Shown here: piece by piece, positions 29,827-36,333 of the stretch
Layout: the number at the start of each line of letters is the position of its first letter
Numbering within the stretch: position 1 is the first letter of the stretch
Assembly (NCBI GenBank): GCA_002746295.2
Contig: NVWS02000024.1
Location: 1-36,333 of the forward strand
Source: Zetaproteobacteria bacterium
Lineage (GTDB): Bacteria > Pseudomonadota > Zetaproteobacteria > Mariprofundales > Mariprofundaceae
DNA length: 36,333 nucleotides
Reading direction: 5' to 3'
Notes under the pieces: model-generated
The model's database searches: none
What the model saw: the letters and a program-made list of their open reading frames with translations, nothing else
What the model was told of the DNA's origin: nothing
Position numbers and translations under genes: made by a program

Positions 29827-31731
29827 ATGAATATTCAATTACCCGATGGTTCTTCTCGTAGCTTGCCAGATGGTGTAAGTGCATTTGATTTAGCCAAAGA
29901 TATTGGTGAAGGTTTGGCGCGTGCTGTGATTGCAGTGACGGTCAATGATCGTATGTGTGACTTATCAACTGTCTTATCTGATGGTGATAGTGTTGCTTTA
30001 ATCACTGAAAAATCACCCGAAGGTTTGCAAGTCATTCGGCATTCTACATCGCATTTGATGGCGATGGCAGTGCAAGAAGTCTTTCCAACGGCACAAGTCA
30101 CCATTGGTCCTGTGATTGATGATGGTTTTTATTATGATTTCGCTTTTGAACGTGCATTTACACCCGAAGATTTAAAAGTCATTGAAAAGAAAATGAAAGA
30201 AATTGCGCGTCGTAAATTGCCTGTCACACGTGAGGAGTGGGAGCGTAATGATGCGATTTCCCATTTTGAAGACCTGGGTGAAAAGTATAAGGCTTTATTG
30301 ATTGGACGAATCCCTGAAGGGGAAACAGTGAGCCTTTATAAACAAGGTGAATGGTCGGATTTATGTCGTGGTCCGCATGTTCCCAATACGTCGAAACTCA
30401 AGCACTTTAAGTTGATGAAGGTATCGGGTGCATATTGGGAAGGTGACGCGAAGAATGAGCAATTACATCGTATTTATGGAACGGCATGGGCTTCCAAAGA
30501 TGATTTGAAAGCCTATTTATTCCGTTTGGAAGAAGCTGAAAAACGGGATCATCGTAAGCTTGCCAAAACATTGGATTTATTTCATTTGCAAGATGAAGCT
30601 CCGGGCATGATTTTTTGGCACCCGAAGGGCTGGGCAGTTTGGCAAGTCGTCGAAAATGAAATTCGTTCGATTATGCAAGTGAATGGATACAAGGAAATCA
30701 AAACCCCCATGGTGGTGGATCGTAAGTTATGGGAACAATCGGGTCATTGGGAAAAGTTCCGAGATGATATGTTTACCACCCATACAGATAATCGTGATTA
30801 TGCGATCAAACCGATGAATTGCCCATGTCATGTGCAGGTGTACAACCAAGCCTTACATTCCTATCGTGATTTGCCGTTACGCTTGGCTGAATTTGGTTCA
30901 TGTCATCGTAATGAACCATCAGGTACCTTGCATGGTTTGATGCGCTTGCGGAATTTTGTGCAAGATGATGCGCATATTTTTTGTGAAGAGAGCCAAATTC
31001 AAGATGAAGTTAGTGATTTTATTGACTTGGTTTTTTCAACCTATAAAAAATTTGGTTTTGATGATGTGATTATCTTTTTATCCGATCGCCCTGCGCAACG
31101 GGTCGGGACGGATGAACAATGGGATAAGGCTGAATCATCTTTGCATGAGGCTTTGAAGTCCAAAAGCTTGGATTATGGCTTAAATCCCGGTGAAGGAGCC
31201 TTCTATGGTCCTAAGATCGAGTTTTCTTTGAAGGATTGTTTGGGGCGTGTCTGGCAGTGTGGTACGATTCAAGTGGATTTTTCCATGCCAGGTCGTTTGG
31301 GTGCGGAATATATCGCGAAGGATAACAGTAAGAAGACACCCGTGATGCTGCATCGTGCAGTACTGGGTTCATTGGAACGATTTATTGGTATTTTGATTGA
31401 AGAGTTCGAAGGAAAGTTTCCTGTTTGGCTGGCACCTGTGCAGGCTGTGGTGTGTAATATTTCAGATTCTCAATCGGAATATGTGCAAGAAGTGACGCAA
31501 AAAATGTGTGATGCAGGGCTTCGTGTAGAATCGGACTTGCGCAATGAGAAAGTCGGCTATAAAGTGCGCGCCCACACCTTGGATCGCGTGCCTTATATTT
31601 TGGTTGCTGGTGATCGTGAACGAGATGAGCAAACAATCTCAGTACGCACACGCAGTGGTGATAATTTAGGTGTCAAGACAGTGGATGCATGGATTGAAGC
31701 AATGAAAATCATGCAAAAAGAATACAAGTAA
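29827..31731 (+). CDS. thrS: Threonyl-tRNA synthetase
   Basis: This 634-residue class II synthetase charges tRNA-Thr. An N-terminal TGS domain (about 1-60) is followed by the editing domain with [11 protein letters not shown] and DLCRGPHVP. The catalytic core has NCPCHV (zinc-binding Cys), [15 protein letters not shown] (motif 2) and [20 protein letters not shown] (motif 3). The C-terminal anticodon-binding domain (about 530-634) has [21 protein letters not shown]. The ATG at 29827 was chosen because AGAGG ends nine bases upstream and the family begins near this strand. Starts at 29794 and 29818 are less likely. infC follows 18 bases downstream, the usual order. Confidence 0.96.
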   Translation: MNIQLPDGSSRSLPDGVSAFDLAKDIGEGLARAVIAVTVNDRMCDLSTVLSDGDSVALITEKSPEGLQVIRHSTSHLMAMAVQEVFPTAQVTIGPVIDDGFYYDFAFERAFTPEDLKVIEKKMKEIARRKLPVTREEWERNDAISHFEDLGEKYKALLIGRIPEGETVSLYKQGEWSDLCRGPHVPNTSKLKHFKLMKVSGAYWEGDAKNEQLHRIYGTAWASKDDLKAYLFRLEEAEKRDHRKLAKTLDLFHLQDEAPGMIFWHPKGWAVWQVVENEIRSIMQVNGYKEIKTPMVVDRKLWEQSGHWEKFRDDMFTTHTDNRDYAIKPMNCPCHVQVYNQALHSYRDLPLRLAEFGSCHRNEPSGTLHGLMRLRNFVQDDAHIFCEESQIQDEVSDFIDLVFSTYKKFGFDDVIIFLSDRPAQRVGTDEQWDKAESSLHEALKSKSLDYGLNPGEGAFYGPKIEFSLKDCLGRVWQCGTIQVDFSMPGRLGAEYIAKDNSKKTPVMLHRAVLGSLERFIGILIEEFEGKFPVWLAPVQAVVCNISDSQSEYVQEVTQKMCDAGLRVESDLRNEKVGYKVRAHTLDRVPYILVAGDRERDEQTISVRTRSGDNLGVKTVDAWIEAMKIMQKEYK

Positions 31732-31749
31732 GACCAGTAGGGGGCTTTC

Positions 31750-32265
31750 ATCGCTAAGAAAGAGCTAGCAGTTAATTATGATATTGAGGCAGCAGAAATG
31801 CGTGTCATTGGTCATGATGGAGAGCAAATTGGTGTTTTGAAGCGTTTGGATGCCATTGCCAGAGCAGAATCCGTTGGGCTCGACCTCATTATGATGTCAC
31901 CCAATGCCAGACCACCTGTATGTAAGGTGATGGATTATGGGAAGTACAAGTACGATCAAAGTAAAAAAGCCAATGAAGCCAAGAAAAAGCAACATATTAT
32001 TCAGGTGAAAGAGGTGAAGGTTCGTGCCAGTACAGAACAGAATGATTTGGATATTAAACTTCGAAACGTAAGAAAGTTTCTTGAAGCTGGTAACAAAGTG
32101 AAAGTTTCACTGCGTTTTCGTGGGCGTGAAATGGCCTATGTGGGACGTGGTAGAGAGCAATTGGAACATATTGCTGAAGAAGTGAAAGACTTGGGTAAGC
32201 CTGATAAAATGCCCAATATGGAAGGTCGACAGATGATTATGATCATCAGTCCCTTGAAGAAATAA
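31750..32265 (+). CDS. infC: Translation initiation factor IF-3, apparent AUC start
   Basis: IF-3 binds the 30S subunit and checks start codon and initiator tRNA. The 171-residue protein includes [22 protein letters not shown] and the C-domain [18 protein letters not shown]. The first ATG in frame (31798) would cut off the conserved N-terminal strand. An in-frame ATC at 31750, five bases after AGGGGG, gives the expected N-terminus ([20 protein letters not shown]). infC is known for using AUU-type starts, through which IF-3 represses its own synthesis, so a non-standard start here fits that autoregulation. The strong ribosome site at the expected spacing decides this start. Confidence 0.93.
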   Translation: MAKKELAVNYDIEAAEMRVIGHDGEQIGVLKRLDAIARAESVGLDLIMMSPNARPPVCKVMDYGKYKYDQSKKANEAKKKQHIIQVKEVKVRASTEQNDLDIKLRNVRKFLEAGNKVKVSLRFRGREMAYVGRGREQLEHIAEEVKDLGKPDKMPNMEGRQMIMIISPLKK

Positions 32266-32278
32266 AGGTTGGTGATTT

Positions 32279-32476
32279 ATGCCTAAGATGAAGTCAAACA
32301 GTGGTGCTGCAAAACGTTTCTCAAAGACGGGTAGTGGCAAATGGAAGCGTAACAAAGCAAATGCTCAACATATTCTGACCAAAAAATCGCCGAAGCGTAT
32401 TCGTGGATTTCGTGGAACAACGCTTGTTGCCACATCAGATAAAAAAGCTTTGGAACGTTTAATTCCAGGTCGCTAA
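32279..32476 (+). CDS. rpmI: Ribosomal protein bL35
   Basis: This 65-residue, strongly basic large-subunit protein is typical bL35: [39 protein letters not shown] and a C-terminal LERLIPGR. It lies 13 bases after infC, in the usual infC-rpmI-rplT order, with an AGGTTGG ribosome site. Confidence 0.97.
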   Translation: MPKMKSNSGAAKRFSKTGSGKWKRNKANAQHILTKKSPKRIRGFRGTTLVATSDKKALERLIPGR

Positions 32477-32504
32477 TTCGTAGTTATTGGTTTAGGAGAG
32501 AAAA

Positions 32505-32861
32505 ATGCCTCGCGTAAAATCAGGTGTTCAGGCGCATGCGCGCCACAAGAAAGTTATCAAAGCGGCCAAAGGTTATTACGGTCGTCGTAAAAACTGTTTC
32601 CGTGTTGCAACGCAAGCGGTTGATAAAGCAGGTCAATATGCATACCGTGACCGCAAAAATAAAAAACGCACTTTCCGTGCTTTGTGGATTGTACGTATCA
32701 ATGCTGCGGCACGTTTGAATGATCTAAGCTATTCAAAATTCATGCATGGCTTGATGCAAGCGGGTATTGAATTGGATCGTAAAGTATTGGCTGACATTGC
32801 TGTTCGTGATGCGGATGCATTTGCAAAATTGGCTGAAACAGCGAAAGCAAACATTCAGTAA
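32505..32861 (+). CDS. rplT: Ribosomal protein bL20
   Basis: This 118-residue protein has the bL20 pattern [29 protein letters not shown] at the start and [24 protein letters not shown] in the middle. It binds 23S rRNA early in assembly and in other bacteria represses its own operon. It follows rpmI closely with AGGAGAG upstream, and a terminator follows. Confidence 0.97.
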   Translation: MPRVKSGVQAHARHKKVIKAAKGYYGRRKNCFRVATQAVDKAGQYAYRDRKNKKRTFRALWIVRINAAARLNDLSYSKFMHGLMQAGIELDRKVLADIAVRDADAFAKLAETAKANIQ

Positions 32862-32897
32862 GGAATATCCGAGTTGACTCGGTATTGATGTATAAGG

Positions 32898-32927
32898 TGG
32901 CAGGGCTGTGATGGCTCTGCCATTTTT
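32898..32927 (+). terminator. Rho-independent terminator of thrS-infC-rpmI-rplT
   Basis: TGGCAGGGC (32898-32906) pairs with GCTCTGCCA (32914-32922), with one G-U pair and a seven-base loop, followed by five T. A smaller CCGAG-TTGA-CTCGG hairpin lies just upstream, after the rplT stop. Confidence 0.82.
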
Positions 32928-32991
32928 GTTTGTTTTGAAGAAAGTAGTCGTTCAATGAGTTTGAAATCAATGGTGGAAAGCAAACATTTAC

Positions 32992-33058
32992 CGCGGAGGC
33001 GCGGAGGCGCGGAGAGTGTGATGGTGATTTTTCTTGTGTGTCTTTGTGATTTATAGAG
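32992..33058. repeat. Tandem CGCGGAGG units and CTTGTGTGTCTTTGTG stretch before pheS
   Basis: Three 8-base units (CGCGGAGG, CGCGGAGG, CGCGGAGA) at 32992-33015 are followed by a CTTGTGTGTCTTTGTGATT stretch. The arrangement resembles the dispersed intergenic repeats whose ends read like GGAGGCACAGAG and CTCTGTG. A weaker relative lies near 24943. It ends just before the pheS ribosome site. Confidence 0.4.
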
Positions 33059-33065
33059 GTTAATC

Positions 33066-34133
33066 ATGGGTGAGTTGGGTGCGCTAAAGGCGGAATTACA
33101 CACACTGCAAGAGAAAGCATTGGCTGAGTTTACTAAAGCTGAAAATTTAAATGCGTTGCAAGCTTTGCGTGTAAGCTATTTGGGTAAAAAAGGTGCTTTA
33201 ACGGATGTATTGAAGGGTGTGGGAAAATTGCCAGCTGCGGAACGTCCTGTGATTGGTAAAGAAGTGAATGCGGTAAAAACAGCGTTGGCGGAAGGTTTGA
33301 GTGCTTGTGAAGGCAGCTTGGCAGTCTTAGAAAAGCAACGACGCATCCAATCTGAACGTTTGGATGTTAGCTTGTCTGGTCGTCAATCTGCGTGTGGTTC
33401 TTTGCATCCTGTGCAACAGGGGTTGGATGAAATCACGGCTATTTTTTCACAGATGGGCTTTGAAATTGCCCAAGGTCCTGAAGTTGAAGATGAATTTCAT
33501 AACTTTGATGCTTTAAATATCCCGCCTGAACATCCCGCACGTGCCATGCATGATACTTTTTTTGTGAAAGACACCGATGACGCTGCGATGTTGTTGCGGA
33601 CGCATACATCGCCCGTGCAAATTCGTACGATGAAACGTTTATTGGAAGAAGAACATGCGTTGCCTTTGGCTGTGGTCGCACCAGGGCGTGTGTATCGTTG
33701 TGATTATGATGTCACCCATTCACCGATGTTTCATCAGGTTGAAGTATTTAAGGTGGGCGAAGATATTTCGCTGGCTCACTTGAAAGGTGTATTGCAGCAT
33801 TTTTTATCCACCTATTTTGAAAAAGATGTATCGCTGCGTTTGCGCCCACACTATTTCCCCTTTACAGAGCCATCGGCAGAAGTTGATGTGGGTTGTGTGT
33901 TTTGTGCAGGAAAAGGTTGCCGAATCTGTAAAGGAAGCGGTTGGTTGGAAGTGCTGGGAAGTGGCATGGTTCATCCCAATGTCTTGAAATCTGTGGGTAT
34001 TGATTCCACGGTGTATTCAGGTTTTGCCTTTGGTTTGGGTGTGGAACGTTTGGTGATGTTGAAACACAGTATTCCAGATTTACGACTCTTTTTTGAAAAT
34101 GATGTTCGCTTTTTGCGGAGGATGGGCGCATGA
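33066..34133 (+). CDS. pheS: Phenylalanyl-tRNA synthetase alpha subunit
   Basis: The catalytic subunit of the alpha2-beta2 class II enzyme, 355 residues. An N-terminal coiled coil (about 1-85) binds tRNA. The catalytic domain has FHNFDALNIPPEHPARAMHDTFFV (motif 1 region), LLRTHTSPVQIRTM, VYRCDYDVTHSPMFHQVE (motif 2) and GFAFGLGVERLVMLKHSIPDLR (motif 3). A four-cysteine pattern CVFCAGKGCRIC is present, as in Thermus-type PheS, and may bind zinc. The stop overlaps the pheT start (ATGA). Confidence 0.97.
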   Translation: MGELGALKAELHTLQEKALAEFTKAENLNALQALRVSYLGKKGALTDVLKGVGKLPAAERPVIGKEVNAVKTALAEGLSACEGSLAVLEKQRRIQSERLDVSLSGRQSACGSLHPVQQGLDEITAIFSQMGFEIAQGPEVEDEFHNFDALNIPPEHPARAMHDTFFVKDTDDAAMLLRTHTSPVQIRTMKRLLEEEHALPLAVVAPGRVYRCDYDVTHSPMFHQVEVFKVGEDISLAHLKGVLQHFLSTYFEKDVSLRLRPHYFPFTEPSAEVDVGCVFCAGKGCRICKGSGWLEVLGSGMVHPNVLKSVGIDSTVYSGFAFGLGVERLVMLKHSIPDLRLFFENDVRFLRRMGA

Positions 34134-36333
34134 AACTTTCCTACTCTTGGATTCAGGAATACGCAGATTTTAAGGTGAGTGCCACACAATTATCCGATGA
34201 TTTGGTACGTTTGGGGCATGAAGTGGAATCGGTGGAGCTGCCACGTGAAGCCGTCAAAGGTGTCCGTGTGGGTCAAATTTTGTCCATGATTCCCCATCCT
34301 AATGCAGATAAATTGAAATTATTAAGTATTGATATCAATGAAGCCGAACCTTTGGCGATTGTCTGTGGTGCCAACAATATGGGTGAAGGCGATAAAATTC
34401 CCGTGGCAACGGTTGGCACGTTGTTACCCAATGGCTTGAAAATAAAAAAAGGAAAAATTCGTGGTGAAGTAAGCTTTGGCATGTGTTGCTCAGAAGAAGA
34501 GCTGGGTTTGGCAGAAAAAGCTTTAGGTTTGTTGATTTTGCCAACTGATGCGCCCGTAGGTGCTGAAGTGGGTGAATATTTACAATTGGAAGAAGCTGTT
34601 TTTGACATTTCGATTACTCCGAATCGTGGTGATTGTATGAGTGCGCGTGGTTTGGCGCGTGATTTGGCAGCCGATGCGGGTTTGTCATGGCTTGAGCCTG
34701 AACTGAAAAGCCTCGATGAAGATGCCTGTATGGCGGTGAGTTTGATTGCTTGTGAAGCGGAAGATGATTGTCCGTTGTATATGGTACGCCGTATTGAAGG
34801 CTTGGAGGTGGATGAAGCGCCATTTTGGATGAAACAACGCTTGTTGGCGGCAGGTCAACGTTCGGTGAATGGCGTGGTGGATGTTCTTAATTATATCATG
34901 TTGGATATGGGGCAACCGATGCATGCCTTTGATGCGGACACGCTTAAGGGTGATGTCTGTGTGCGCGGAGCAAAAGAAGGCGAAGATTTTGCGGCACTGG
35001 ATGGACGTGTACTTAAACTGCATGCGGGTGATTTGGTGATTGCAGATGCTGAAAAAGTTGCAGCCTTGGCAGGAATTATGGGTTCAGAAGCGACAGGTGT
35101 GAGTGAAAAAACTACGAATATTTTGCTTGAATCTGCATACTTTAGACCTGCGAGCATCAGCACAACCCGTCGTCAATATGCGATGGTGTCCGAAGCTTCG
35201 ATGCGTTTTGAACGTGGTGTTGATCCTGCGATGGTGGCTGTTGCCATGCAGCGTGCTAGCGCTTTGTTGTTGACATGCTTTGGTGGTACGGCAAGTGCGG
35301 TCAAGGTGTTGGGTGATGTGGATGCATGGTTGAAGCCGCGTAAGTTCACATGCGATATAGCGCATCTTGAATCTCGTTTGGGTGTGGCTATTCCTGCTTC
35401 TTTGGATGATGTATTACGGCGTATGGGTTTTGATTTGGAGCGCAATGAAGGTCAGCTTCACGTTAGCGTGCCTACACATCGCCCCGATGTCAGCATAGCC
35501 GAAGATATGTCAGAAGAATATGCGCGGGTGATTGGTTTTGATGCGATTCCTGCGGAATTGCCTGAATTACCCACCATTCAGCCTATGAAAAAAGATACTT
35601 CTGTGCAAGATGCGGTGCGTCAAGGTTTTGTACAAATTATCAATTATGCATTTATTTCGAGGCAGGAACAGCGTCTTTTTTCAAACCAAGATCAGCAAGA
35701 TATTGTTTTAGAAAATCCAATTTCAGATGCCATGTGCGTGATGCGCCACAGTTTGTTTCCAGGGCTTTTGAATACAGCCAAGTATAATTTAAATCGTCAG
35801 CAAGCGGGTGTTTCATTGGTGGAACATGGACGTATTTATAGCAAATGCGAGGGGCGTTATCATGAAGATAATATCTTGGCGTGGTTGATGACAGGTGAGT
35901 TGCTAACACCCCATTGGTATGCGGCATCCCGTGATGCGGATTTTTATGATATGAAGGGTACTGTGGAAACATGGTTGTCAGCACGCGGTTTGACCGCACG
36001 TTTTATCACCGATGATGAAGTGTTGGGTTTGCAAGCAGGCCAAACAGCAAAAGTTCTGGTGGGTAAAACTGTTTTGGGTCATGTTGGTAAAGTCGATGGC
36101 GACTTGGCAGCTTCTTTTGACTTGGATAAGGCGGTGTTTGTGGCATCGTTGAACTTGGATGTGTTACCCCAAGCAAAGTCAGCGAAATTTGTTGCATTGG
36201 CTGAATTTCCAGCCGTAGAACGTGACTTGGTGTTCTTGTTTGATCAAAAAATACATGCCGATGATGTGTTGCAAGCAGTACGTAAGCCAGCAGGCTCATT
36301 GTTGATGGGTGTGTATGTTTTTGATCGCTATGA
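34130..36333 (+). CDS. pheT: Phenylalanyl-tRNA synthetase beta subunit, cut by the window edge
   Basis: The frame stays open for 734 codons to the right edge, so the 3' end is missing. Typical parts are visible: the N-terminal KLSYSWIQEYADF, an OB-fold tRNA-binding domain (about 40-150, HPNADKLKLL and FGMCCSEEELG), the B3/B4 editing domain (DISITPNRGDCMSARGLARDLAA), the B5 domain and the catalytic-like core (about 400-640). The start of the ferredoxin-fold anticodon-binding domain (FPAVERDLVFLFD) follows. Full-length PheT is about 790-800 residues, so only the last domain is lost. The start overlaps pheS. Confidence 0.96.
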   Translation, partial: MKLSYSWIQEYADFKVSATQLSDDLVRLGHEVESVELPREAVKGVRVGQILSMIPHPNADKLKLLSIDINEAEPLAIVCGANNMGEGDKIPVATVGTLLPNGLKIKKGKIRGEVSFGMCCSEEELGLAEKALGLLILPTDAPVGAEVGEYLQLEEAVFDISITPNRGDCMSARGLARDLAADAGLSWLEPELKSLDEDACMAVSLIACEAEDDCPLYMVRRIEGLEVDEAPFWMKQRLLAAGQRSVNGVVDVLNYIMLDMGQPMHAFDADTLKGDVCVRGAKEGEDFAALDGRVLKLHAGDLVIADAEKVAALAGIMGSEATGVSEKTTNILLESAYFRPASISTTRRQYAMVSEASMRFERGVDPAMVAVAMQRASALLLTCFGGTASAVKVLGDVDAWLKPRKFTCDIAHLESRLGVAIPASLDDVLRRMGFDLERNEGQLHVSVPTHRPDVSIAEDMSEEYARVIGFDAIPAELPELPTIQPMKKDTSVQDAVRQGFVQIINYAFISRQEQRLFSNQDQQDIVLENPISDAMCVMRHSLFPGLLNTAKYNLNRQQAGVSLVEHGRIYSKCEGRYHEDNILAWLMTGELLTPHWYAASRDADFYDMKGTVETWLSARGLTARFITDDEVLGLQAGQTAKVLVGKTVLGHVGKVDGDLAASFDLDKAVFVASLNLDVLPQAKSAKFVALAEFPAVERDLVFLFDQKIHADDVLQAVRKPAGSLLMGVYVFDRY

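Noticed and set aside
32992-33015. CRISPR array
   Set aside because: The units are 8 bases and directly adjacent, with no spacers and no cas genes in the window.

Overview
The window is a bacterial chromosome segment with dense, mostly operonic genes and a moderately AT-leaning base composition. It is Gram-negative, since it carries MsbA, an outer-membrane polysaccharide-export protein and periplasmic and lipoprotein signal peptides. An unusual cbb3-type oxidase locus next to ordinary proteobacterial housekeeping operons would fit a microaerophilic proteobacterium, for example a Zetaproteobacterium of the Mariprofundus/Ghiorsea kind. That placement is inferred from gene content and was not tested by phylogeny.

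Layout. 1-1623: ispH and an overlapping nrtS on the minus strand, bracketed by decayed IS200/IS605 ends. 1624-3746: bcp-coaBC-dut on plus. 3763-5776: on minus, an ExeA/GspA-like AAA+ ATPase translationally coupled to a degenerate HD-GYP protein. 5982-16066: a long plus-strand envelope operon. It starts with a beta-propeller/OmpA-like/Wza-like fusion lipoprotein, followed by a Wzz-BY-kinase, a small membrane protein, an O-antigen ligase/polymerase, an AmiC-type amidase, MsbA and a DUF374 acyltransferase. 16051-19735: a minus-strand operon argC-DUF6776-like-bactofilin-gamma carbonic anhydrase-ppx/gppA. 19894-21744: a DEAD-box helicase with its own terminator.

22006-25291 is the accessory-looking part. 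REP-like inverted pairs and GTAAC-type palindromes lie on both sides of a compact cluster. The cluster encodes a divergent small lipoprotein, a membrane-tethered cytochrome c, a 170-residue protein resembling only the C-terminal part of CcoN, a CXXC thioredoxin-fold lipoprotein and a small membrane protein. 25400-29514 holds a cbb3-type oxidase locus: small membrane proteins (one of 31 residues), CcoN, CcoO with a long insertion, a CcoP-like subunit with no haem-binding motif, and a CcoQ-like protein.

29535 to the end is housekeeping: a terminator, tRNA-Val(GAC), then thrS, infC (apparent AUC start), rpmI, rplT, a terminator, pheS and pheT. pheT runs off the right edge.

The best candidates for new biology are the half-CcoN/cytochrome c/thioredoxin module, the haem-less CcoP-like subunit with its small partners, and the beta-propeller/OmpA/Wza fusion.
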